From Streptomyces diastatochromogenes (lineage in GTDB: Bacteria > Actinomycetota > Actinomycetes > Streptomycetales > Streptomycetaceae): a stretch of DNA of 64,000 nt. Within the stretch, counting starts at the first letter, position 1. The number at the start of each line of letters is the position of its first letter. The stretch covers positions 3,844,001 through 3,908,000 of the forward strand of contig JAPTYK010000001.1 in NCBI GenBank assembly GCA_026913215.1, written 5' to 3'. Shown here in pieces: positions 1-7,106 of the stretch. The notes beneath the pieces are model-generated. The model saw only the letters and a list, made by a program, of their open reading frames with translations, was not told the origin of the DNA and did no database searches. The translations under genes were made by a program, and so were the position numbers.

Positions 1-1038
1 GGCGTCCAGCCGGGACATCCACTGGAGGTGGACGTCCTGGAGGCGGTCCATGTCGTGCTTCTGGCCGCCGTTGAGCAGCCAGGCGGCCTGGAAGGTGGCG
101 GTGCCCGCGCCGGAGTTGACGGGGGTGTCGGCGAAGCGCTTGGCGCCGATGAGCAGCAGTTCGTGGTTGCCCATGAGGGCCTTGCAGTAGCCGCCCGCGG
201 CGGCGGCCTCGGCGGAGAGGCGCATGACGAGGTCGATGACGCCGATGCCGTCGGGGCCGCGGTCGGTGAAGTCGCCGAGGAACCAGAGCCGGGCGTTGCC
301 CGCGGACCAGACGCCGTTCTCGTCGACGAGGCCCTGGGCGCGCAGGGCGGCGACGAGCTCGTCGAGGTAGCCGTGGACGTCGCCGACGACGTAGAGGGGT
401 CCGGGTCCGTCGCCGTTCGAGGGCTCCGGGGCGGGGGCCCGCTCGGGGGTGACCGGGACCTGCACGGTGTCGCCGCGCTGGATGACCGGGAGGTCGCGCT
501 CGGTCGGCGTGTACCCCTCGGGCATCTCGCCCTCGGGGAAGGCGTTGCCGGGGTGGCCCGTGGCGACGGAGACGATGGAGGACCCGGCCGGTGCGGCGAA
601 CGCCGGGGCGAGCCGCTGACCCAGGTGGAGGGTCGGGGCGGCGGGTTCCTGCGGCGCGGCTGCGGCTGCGGCTGCGGGTGCGGGGGCCGGGGCGCGGCGG
701 GTGCCGGTGCGGAGGCGGCCTGGGGCGCGACGGCGGGTGCCTGTGGTGCGGGTGCGGGCGCGGCTGCGGGGGCCGGGGCTCCGCGGGTGCCGGCGGCACC
801 GGGACGGCCTCGACCGGTGAAGGGGCGACCGGGGCAGGGGCGCGGCGGACGCCGGGTGCTCGACGGGGACCAGACGTTCGGTGGGCGCGGGCTCGACCGC
901 GGGAGCCGGCGCCGGTTCCTCCGCGGAGAAGGGCTCGACGGCGTGGCCCTGCACGGGTACGCGGGCGTACGGCGGTACGCGGAAGTCACGCAATGTCGCC
1001 GTGCGTACCACGGGCTCCTGACCGGCCCCCTGAGTCAT
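1..1038 (-). CDS. Metallophosphoesterase, calcineurin-like (3' end beyond window)
   Basis: Predicted PPP-type phosphoesterase; the carboxyl end lies outside the window. From the ATG at 1038, preceded by GGAGG five bases upstream, the protein has a Pro/Ala-rich linker of roughly 130 residues and then the metal-binding motifs GDVHG, GDFTDRG and GNHE in that order, which define the calcineurin-like fold. The frame is open throughout. In the linker, however, the Ala/Pro-rich reading moves successively through all three frames and returns, as three missing bases would do. The substrate cannot be predicted. Confidence 0.8.
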   Translation of the reverse strand, partial: MTQGAGQEPVVRTATLRDFRVPPYARVPVQGHAVEPFSAEEPAPAPAVEPAPTERLVPVEHPASAAPLPRSPLHRSRPSRCRRHPRSPGPRSRARTRTTGTRRRAPGRLRTGTRRAPAPAPAAAAAAAPQEPAAPTLHLGQRLAPAFAAPAGSSIVSVATGHPGNAFPEGEMPEGYTPTERDLPVIQRGDTVQVPVTPERAPAPEPSNGDGPGPLYVVGDVHGYLDELVAALRAQGLVDENGVWSAGNARLWFLGDFTDRGPDGIGVIDLVMRLSAEAAAAGGYCKALMGNHELLLIGAKRFADTPVNSGAGTATFQAAWLLNGGQKHDMDRLQDVHLQWMSRLDA

Positions 1039-1302
1039 CGACCCCTCCACCACCGTCGCGATGCCCTGCACATCGCGGACCGGCCTGGTCGGGGTGGTCC
1101 GCGGTGTCGTCCGCCCATCATAGGAATGAGGGTCCTCCTGTGTGACGCACCAGGGGTGGTGAATCCGGGTCCACTCCGGGTTAACCGGTTGTTTCGCCCG
1201 AATTGAGAAGGTCCAGTCCAGGGTCGGTACCGGTGTGGCGACCGGTTTCGCCGTCCGCGCCCACGGGCAGGGGCGAGGACGGCGAGTCGGATGACGGCGG
1301 TT

Positions 1303-2409
1303 TCAGTCCTTCGCGGGCGAGCGCGGCGGGCTGACGGTGGTGCGCGGCGAACGCCGCTGCGAGGAGGTGCGGACGATGAGTTCGGTCGGTATCACCTGCT
1401 CGACCGGACCGTCGGTGTCGATCCCCTCGATCGCGTCGATGAGGAGCTGGACGACGGCGGTGCCGATCCGGCGCGGTTTGAGCGAGAGCGTCGTGATGGG
1501 CGGTTCGGTGGTGGCGTAGACGGTCGACTCGCTGCAGCAGACCAGCAGCAGGTCGTCCGGGACGCGCAGTCCGTAGCGGCGGGCGGCCGCGAGGAGGTCG
1601 GTTCCGTTGGGGTCGAAGAGGCCGTACACGGCGTCGGGACGGTCGGGGCGGGCGAGCAGCCGGTCGGCCGCGACGGCGCCCGCGCACGGGTCGTGCGCCG
1701 GATAGGCCTCGTAGACGGGGTCCTGGCCCACCCGTTCGCACCAGTTGAGGTACGCGGTGGTGGACAGGCGGGTGTACGTGTCGGTGGTGGTTCCGGTGAG
1801 GAGGCCGATCCGGCGGGCGCCGGCGTCGGCGAGGTGGTCGAGCAGGTCGAGGACGGCGGCTTCGTGGTCGTTGTCGACCCAGGCGGTGACCGGAAGGGTG
1901 CCGGCGGGGCGTCCGTCGGAGACGACGGGCAGGCCCTGGCGGACCAGTTCGGTGACGACCGGGTCGTGGTCGGAGGGGTCGATGACGACGGTGCCGTCGA
2001 GGGCGACGTTCGACCAGACGTCATGGCGGGAGGTGGCGGGGAGGATGACCAGGGCGTAGCCCCGGGCGAGTGCCGCCGATGTGGCTGCTCTGGCCATCTC
2101 CGCGAAGTACGCGAATTCGGTGAAGGTGAAAGGTTCATCCCCGTACGTGGTCACGGTCAGGCCGATGAGTCCCGACTTGCCGGTACGGAGCGTGCGGGCC
2201 GCCGCGGATGGGCGGTAGCCCAGCCTGTCGGCGACCTCGCGGACGTGGCGGCGGGTGGCGTCCGGGAGTCGGCCCTTGCCGTTGAGCGCGTCGGAGACAG
2301 TCGTGATGGAGACCCCGGCGGCGGCGGCCACGTCCCGGATGCCTGCCCGGCCCTGCCGGCTTCCCCGGGTCTGTGCCCGGCTCACCTGGTGCTTCCCTGC
2401 TGCTGTCAT
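1303..2409 (-). CDS. LacI-family transcriptional regulator
   Basis: A 368-residue repressor-type regulator. The N-terminal helix-turn-helix (IRDVAAAAGVSITTVSDALN, about residues 22-45, hinge at GYRPSAAARTLRTG) is followed by a periplasmic-binding-protein-like sensor domain that normally binds a sugar or nucleoside effector. The reading frame extends upstream to about 2733, but the ATG at 2409 gives the usual family length and places the helix-turn-helix correctly. No clear Shine-Dalgarno sequence precedes it. It is divergent from the HisC-like gene across a 392-bp region. Its target genes are not evident here. Confidence 0.9.
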   Translation of the reverse strand: MTAAGKHQVSRAQTRGSRQGRAGIRDVAAAAGVSITTVSDALNGKGRLPDATRRHVREVADRLGYRPSAAARTLRTGKSGLIGLTVTTYGDEPFTFTEFAYFAEMARAATSAALARGYALVILPATSRHDVWSNVALDGTVVIDPSDHDPVVTELVRQGLPVVSDGRPAGTLPVTAWVDNDHEAAVLDLLDHLADAGARRIGLLTGTTTDTYTRLSTTAYLNWCERVGQDPVYEAYPAHDPCAGAVAADRLLARPDRPDAVYGLFDPNGTDLLAAARRYGLRVPDDLLLVCCSESTVYATTEPPITTLSLKPRRIGTAVVQLLIDAIEGIDTDGPVEQVIPTELIVRTSSQRRSPRTTVSPPRSPAKD

Positions 2410-2641
2410 GGCGAGCCGATAGTAGGGCGACGAGGGGAGGTCGGGACCGTCGCATATGCAGGCGTTGACAGGTACGTTTCTGCATGATCGAAAAGGGTCA
2501 ATTGGCAGGGAATCAAAGGTGGTTAGGGTCTTTGCCGTGCGATCTATGGTGATCGAACGGCGTAGGCCTGGCGAGGGTGCGAGGTCTCGAAGAGGTCTCA
2601 ACTCACCTCTACGGGGGATGCGCGCCACGGCGCCCGCCACC

Positions 2642-2680
2642 GGCGCGCGCCACCCGGGTGCGCGCCCCCCTCTTCGGGGG
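2642..2680. other. Two adjacent GC-rich hairpins in the 2410-2801 intergenic region
   Basis: GGCGCG...CACCCGGGTG...CGCGCC (2642-2666) and CCCCC-TCTTC-GGGGG (2666-2680) can each fold. They sit between the divergent LacI and HisC-like genes, so they are probably leader structures or operators rather than terminators. Apart from these and the two DnaA-box-like sites downstream, I see nothing else in the 392-bp gap. Confidence 0.4.
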
Positions 2681-2695
2681 CGGCACGGGGAGGGC

Positions 2696-2727
2696 GTATC
2701 CACAGCGTGTCCCTCCTGTTGTCCACA
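2696..2727. promoter_or_regulatory. Pair of DnaA-box-like 9-mers
   Basis: TTGTCCACA at 2719-2727 is a perfect match to the GC-organism DnaA box TTRTCCACA. GTATCCACA at 2696-2704 has one mismatch. Both have the same orientation, 14 bp apart, upstream of the HisC-like gene. Confidence 0.5.
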
Positions 2728-2801
2728 GCCCATTCGCAGCGGGGGCGAATCCTCTTAAGGTGAGGAGTATTGGCGGTACGGACGGTCGAGGAGGCCACAC
2801 T

Positions 2802-3899
2802 GTGAGCGAGACCAGCGGGACGAGCACCGGCAGCCCCAAGCTGCGCGCCGAGCTGGACGGTGTCCCCACCTACAAGCCGGGCAAGCCGGCCGCCGCGGGC
2901 GGTCCCGTGGCCTTCAAGCTGTCCTCCAACGAGAACCCCTACCCGCCGCTGCCGGGGGTCATGGAGAGCACGCTGGCCGCGGCCACGAACTTCAACCGCT
3001 ACCCGGACATGGCCTGCACCGGGCTGATGGAGGAGCTGGCGAACCGCTTCGGCGTGCCCGTCTCGCACCTGGCCACCGGCACCGGCTCGGTCGGCGTCGC
3101 GCAGTCGCTGCTCCAGGCCACCTCGGGTCCGGGCGACGAGGTGATCTACGCCTGGCGCTCCTTCGAGGCGTACCCGATCATCACGCAGATCAGCGGGGCG
3201 ACCTCCGTGCAGGTGCCGCTGACCGAGGGCGAGGTGCACGACCTCGACGCGATGGCGGAGGCGATCACCGACCGGACCCGGCTGATCTTCGTCTGCAACC
3301 CCAACAACCCCACGGGCACCGCGGTGCGCCGGGCGGAGCTGGAGCGCTTCCTCGACCGGGTCCCCTCCGACGTCCTGGTCGTGATCGACGAGGCGTACCG
3401 GGAGTTCGTCCGCGACACGGAGATCCCGGACGGCATCGAGCTGTACCGCGACCGGCCGAACGTGGCGGTGCTGCGCACCTTCTCCAAGGCGTACGGCCTG
3501 GCGGGGCTGCGGGTCGGCTTCGCGGTCGCCCACGAGCCGGTGGCGGCGGCGCTGCGCAAGACGGCGGTGCCGTTCGGCGTGAGCCAGCTGGCGCAGGACG
3601 CGGCGGTGGCCTCGCTGCGGGCCGAGGACGAACTGCTCGGCCGGGTCGGCTCGTTGGTGGCCGAGCGCGAGCGGGTCCATGCGGGGCTCGTGGCCCAGGG
3701 CTGGACGGTGCCGGACACCCAGGCGAACTTCGTCTGGCTGCGGCTCGGCGAGCGGACCATGGACTTCGCGGCGGAGTGCGAGCGGCACGGCGTGGTGGTG
3801 CGGCCGTTCGCGGGCGAGGGCGTGCGCGTCACGATCGGTGAGTGCGAGGCGAACGACCTGTTCCTGAAGGCGGCGGAGGGCTTCCGCCAGGCGCTCTGA
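2802..3899 (+). CDS. hisC: HisC/Pat-type aminotransferase (histidinol-phosphate or aromatic amino acid transaminase)
   Basis: A PLP-dependent fold-type I aminotransferase of 365 residues. It has the SSNENPYPPLP entry motif, CNPNNPTG substrate/PLP loop, VIDEAYREF, and SKAYGLAGLR with the PLP lysine at about residue 229. Enzymes of this branch act either on histidinol phosphate or on phenylpyruvate-type keto acids, and sequence alone does not separate these. A monocistronic position away from his genes favours the Pat (aromatic) role. The GTG at 2802 is chosen because GAGGAGG lies 7-9 bases upstream and because orthologous starts follow such a leader; the frame is open further upstream. Confidence 0.85.
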   Translation: MSETSGTSTGSPKLRAELDGVPTYKPGKPAAAGGPVAFKLSSNENPYPPLPGVMESTLAAATNFNRYPDMACTGLMEELANRFGVPVSHLATGTGSVGVAQSLLQATSGPGDEVIYAWRSFEAYPIITQISGATSVQVPLTEGEVHDLDAMAEAITDRTRLIFVCNPNNPTGTAVRRAELERFLDRVPSDVLVVIDEAYREFVRDTEIPDGIELYRDRPNVAVLRTFSKAYGLAGLRVGFAVAHEPVAAALRKTAVPFGVSQLAQDAAVASLRAEDELLGRVGSLVAERERVHAGLVAQGWTVPDTQANFVWLRLGERTMDFAAECERHGVVVRPFAGEGVRVTIGECEANDLFLKAAEGFRQAL

Positions 3900-3929
3900 T
3901 CAGCCGGGCGGCCTGATCGGCGCTCTGCG

Positions 3930-4310
3930 TCAGTTCGAGGCGAGTTCCACGCGGATCGGGTCGCCGTCCCTGACGGTGGCCAGGATCCGCGGGTCGCCGT
4001 CGAGCGCGCCCAGCAGGTTGCAGGGGCTCGCCAGCCGGCATTCGTCGCCCCGGGAGATCGGGGTGGGGCCGTAGTGGAGGGCGAGCGCGTCGCCGTCCGT
4101 CCAGAAGGCCACCGTGCCGGGCTCGACGACCTGGCGCGCGTCGTCCTCGACGGGGACGGAGACCGGTGTGTCGAAGTAGACCTCCTCGCCCCAGGTGCGG
4201 GCGGTGGAGGAGATCGGGAGGGCTCCCGCGAGCGCCTTGCTCGTGGGGGTCTCCTCAAGGGTGGCCGTGGTGTGTCCGGTCGGCCAGATGATGCGTATCC
4301 GAAGGGTCAT
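3930..4310 (-). CDS. Cyclophilin-like fold protein (TM1367-type family)
   Basis: A 126-residue protein with the signature of the small bacterial cyclophilin-like family: FWTDGDALALHYGPTPIS in the middle and NLLGALDGDP near the end. The family shares the cyclophilin beta-barrel, but peptidyl-prolyl isomerase activity is generally unproven. It has no signal peptide and should be cytoplasmic. The start at 4310 lies eight bases from a perfect inverted repeat (4319-4335), suggesting tight repression. It is convergent with the HisC-like gene, 30 bp apart. Confidence 0.75.
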   Translation of the reverse strand: MTLRIRIIWPTGHTTATLEETPTSKALAGALPISSTARTWGEEVYFDTPVSVPVEDDARQVVEPGTVAFWTDGDALALHYGPTPISRGDECRLASPCNLLGALDGDPRILATVRDGDPIRVELASN

Positions 4311-4318
4311 GCCCCGGA

Positions 4319-4335
4319 TTCAACAATATGTTGAA
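4319..4335. promoter_or_regulatory. Perfect 7-3-7 inverted repeat upstream of the cyclophilin-like gene
   Basis: TTCAACA-ATA-TGTTGAA is a perfect palindrome in an AT-rich pocket immediately upstream of the start at 4310. It has the size and symmetry of a dimeric repressor operator. The cognate regulator is unknown. Confidence 0.6.
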
Positions 4336-4407
4336 GGCCCTGGGAAGAGGTGACCTTCGGTACGGGGACCCCGACTGAAGATACGGATTTCGTATGAGCC
4401 ATAATGC

Positions 4408-4431
4408 TTGTGAATGTGAACGCGTTCACAA
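4408..4431. promoter_or_regulatory. Rex operator (ROP) of the cyd operon
   Basis: TGTGAACGCGTTCACA (4415-4430) is a perfect 16-bp palindrome fitting the Streptomyces Rex consensus TGTGAAC-N3-TTCACA. An extra TTGTGAA half-site abuts it at 4408-4414. Rex is an NADH/NAD+ sensor known to repress cyd genes in S. coelicolor, so the operon should be induced when NADH accumulates under oxygen limitation. The site lies about 95 bp upstream of cydA. Confidence 0.85.
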
Positions 4432-4523
4432 GCGTGTCCCTGTTCGTCCCGAAATAAGTGGGATTAACAGGGCAAACTGCCGATGTGACCACGGCGCTCA
4501 CGGCGATGTAAGGAGAAACCGAC

Positions 4524-6032
4524 GTGGACCTAGCTCTGGCGCCAGAGACTCTGGCGCGCTGGCAGTTCGGCATCACGACCGTCTACCACTTCCTCTTCGT
4601 CCCCCTGACGATCTCCCTTGCCGCGCTCACCGCAGGGCTCCAGACCGCCTGGGTGCGGACGGAGAAGGAGAAGTACCTCAGGGCGACCAAGTTCTGGGGC
4701 AAGCTCTTCCTGATCAACATCGCCATGGGCGTGGTCACCGGCATCGTGCAGGAGTTCCAGTTCGGCATGAACTGGTCCGACTACTCCCGGTTCGTCGGTG
4801 ACATCTTCGGCGCCCCGCTCGCCTTCGAGGCGCTCATCGCCTTCTTCTTCGAGTCGACCTTCATCGGTCTGTGGATCTTCGGCTGGGACAAGCTGCCGAA
4901 GAAGATCCACCTCGCCTGCATCTGGATGGTGTCGATCGGCACCATCCTCTCCGCGTACTTCATCCTGGCGGCCAACTCCTGGATGCAGCACCCCGTGGGC
5001 TACCGGATCAACAAGGAGCGCGGCCGGGCGGAGCTCACCGACTTCTGGCACGTGCTCACCCAGAACACCGCGCTCACCCAGTTCTTCCACACGATCACGG
5101 CGGCGTTCCTGGTCGGCGGCGCGTTCATGGTGGGCATCTCCGCGTTCCACCTGGCGCGCAAGAAGCACATCCCGATCATGCGGACCTCGCTGCGGCTCGG
5201 CCTGGTCACCCTGATCATCGCCGGCCTCGGCACCGCCATCAGCGGCGACCTGCTCGGCAAGGTCATGTTCAAGCAGCAGCCGATGAAGATGGCCGCCGCC
5301 GAGGCGCTCTGGGACGGCGAGGCGCCCGCACCCTTCTCCGTCTTCGCCTACGGCGACGTCGAGAAGGGTCACAACACGGTCGCCATAGAGATCCCGGGCC
5401 TGCTGTCCTTCCTCGCGAACGACGACTTCAGCTCGTACGTCCCGGGCATCAACGACGTGAACAAGGCCGAGCAGGAGAAGTTCGGGCCCGGCGACTACCG
5501 GCCCAACATCCCCGTCGCCTACTGGGGCTTCCGCTGGATGATCGGCTTCGGCATGGCCTCGCTGGGCATCGGGATGCTCGGCCTCTGGCTGACCCGCAAG
5601 AAGCTCATGCTGGCACCCGGCCTGAGGACCGGTGAGGACGAAGTGCCGAACCTGGTCCTGTTCAAGAGCAAGGCGCTCAGCCCGCGCTGGGGCAGGTGGT
5701 ACTGGATCGTCGCCCTCTGGACCATGGGGTTCCCGCTGATCGCCAACTCCTGGGGCTGGATCTTCACCGAGATGGGCCGTCAGCCCTGGGTCGTCTACGG
5801 CGTGCTGCGCACCCGCGATGCGGTCTCCCCCGGTGTCTCCCAGGGCGAGGTGCTCACCTCGATGATCGTCTTCACCACGCTCTACGCGATCCTCGCCGTC
5901 ATCGAGGTCAAGCTCCTCGTCAAGTACGTCAAGGCGGGCCCGCCGGAGCTCACCGAGGACGACCTCAACCCGCCCACCAAGATCGGCGGGGACTCTCGTG
6001 ACCCCGACCGCCCCATGGCCTTCTCGTACTGA
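4524..6032 (+). CDS. cydA: Cytochrome bd ubiquinol/menaquinol oxidase subunit I
   Basis: The catalytic haem-carrying subunit of the cytochrome bd terminal oxidase, 502 residues, multi-pass membrane protein. The N-terminus LARWQFGITTVYHFLF carries the conserved high-spin haem-ligand histidine (His22 here). GRQPWVVYGVLRT near the C-terminus is the conserved family motif. The Q-loop is short, as in actinobacteria and Bacillus. The GTG start at 4524 is seven bases from AAGGAGA. It is first in the cydA-cydB-cydCD operon and downstream of a Rex site. Confidence 0.97.
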   Translation: MDLALAPETLARWQFGITTVYHFLFVPLTISLAALTAGLQTAWVRTEKEKYLRATKFWGKLFLINIAMGVVTGIVQEFQFGMNWSDYSRFVGDIFGAPLAFEALIAFFFESTFIGLWIFGWDKLPKKIHLACIWMVSIGTILSAYFILAANSWMQHPVGYRINKERGRAELTDFWHVLTQNTALTQFFHTITAAFLVGGAFMVGISAFHLARKKHIPIMRTSLRLGLVTLIIAGLGTAISGDLLGKVMFKQQPMKMAAAEALWDGEAPAPFSVFAYGDVEKGHNTVAIEIPGLLSFLANDDFSSYVPGINDVNKAEQEKFGPGDYRPNIPVAYWGFRWMIGFGMASLGIGMLGLWLTRKKLMLAPGLRTGEDEVPNLVLFKSKALSPRWGRWYWIVALWTMGFPLIANSWGWIFTEMGRQPWVVYGVLRTRDAVSPGVSQGEVLTSMIVFTTLYAILAVIEVKLLVKYVKAGPPELTEDDLNPPTKIGGDSRDPDRPMAFSY

Positions 6033-6050
6033 GGCTCAGGAGATCGAGGC

Positions 6051-7052
6051 ATGGAACTCCACGACGTCTGGTTCGTACTCATCGCCGTCCTCTGGATCGG
6101 CTACTTCTTCCTCGAAGGCTTCGACTTCGGGGTCGGCGTCCTGACCAAGCTGCTCGCCCGAGACCGGGCCGAGAAGCGGGTCCTCATCAACACCATCGGA
6201 CCCGTCTGGGACGGCAACGAGGTGTGGCTGCTCACGGCTGGAGGGGCCACCTTCGCCGCGTTCCCCGAGTGGTACGCGACGCTGTTCTCCGGCTTCTACC
6301 TGCCGCTGCTGATCATCCTGGTCTGCCTGATCGTCCGGGGCGTCGCCTTCGAGTACCGGGCGAAGCGGCCCGAGGAGAACTGGCAGCGCAACTGGGAGCA
6401 GGCCATCTTCTGGACCTCGCTGATCCCCGCGTTCCTCTGGGGCGTGGCCTTCGGCAACATCGTCCGGGGCGTGAAGATCGACGGCGACATGGAGTACGTC
6501 GGCACCTTCTGGGACCTGCTCAACCCGTACGCGCTCCTCGGCGGCCTGGTCACGCTCACCCTCTTCACCTTCCACGGCGCGGTCTTCGCCTCGCTCAAGA
6601 CGGTCGGGGACATCCGGACGCGGGCCCGGGGGCTGGCGCTCAAGCTGGGTCTGGTCACGGCGGTGCTCGCGCTCGCCTTCCTGATCTGGACCCAGGTCCA
6701 CACGGGTGACGGCTGGAGCCTCGCGGCGATGCTGGTCGCCGTGGTGGCGCTCGTCGGTGCCATCGTCGCCATCCGGGTGGGGCGCGAGGGCTGGTCGTTC
6801 GCGCTCTCGGGCGTCACGATCGCCGCCGCGGTGGCGATGCTCTTCCTCGCCCTCTTCCCGGACGTCATGCCGTCCTCGCTCGACCCGGCGTGGAGCCTCA
6901 CCGTGACGAACGCGTCGTCGAGCCCGTACACGCTCAAGATCATGACCTGGTGCGCGGCGATCGCGACCCCGCTGGTGCTGCTCTACCAGAGCTGGACCTA
7001 CTGGGTGTTCCGCAAGCGCATCGGCACGCAGCACATCGCCGAAGCCCACTAG
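6051..7052 (+). CDS. cydB: Cytochrome bd oxidase subunit II
   Basis: A 333-residue multi-pass membrane partner of CydA. It opens with MELHDVWFVLIAVLWIGYFFLEGFDFGVG, shown here only in part as the diagnostic GYFFLEGFDFGVG, and contains GPVWDGNEVWLL, both typical of subunit II. The gap from cydA is 18 bp, with AGGAG at 6038-6042 before the ATG. It should assemble with CydA to oxidise menaquinol and reduce oxygen without pumping protons. Confidence 0.97.
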   Translation: MELHDVWFVLIAVLWIGYFFLEGFDFGVGVLTKLLARDRAEKRVLINTIGPVWDGNEVWLLTAGGATFAAFPEWYATLFSGFYLPLLIILVCLIVRGVAFEYRAKRPEENWQRNWEQAIFWTSLIPAFLWGVAFGNIVRGVKIDGDMEYVGTFWDLLNPYALLGGLVTLTLFTFHGAVFASLKTVGDIRTRARGLALKLGLVTAVLALAFLIWTQVHTGDGWSLAAMLVAVVALVGAIVAIRVGREGWSFALSGVTIAAAVAMLFLALFPDVMPSSLDPAWSLTVTNASSSPYTLKIMTWCAAIATPLVLLYQSWTYWVFRKRIGTQHIAEAH

Positions 7053-7106
7053 GGCCGACGCTCGACAGGGCCGGTGCTCACCGGGGCCGGCCCTCACTAG
7101 AGGGGC

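Noticed and set aside
28..1206. Long open frame on the plus strand across the metallophosphoesterase
   Set aside because: Gly/Arg/Val-rich translation typical of a shadow frame; the opposite strand carries GDFTDRG and GNHE motifs.
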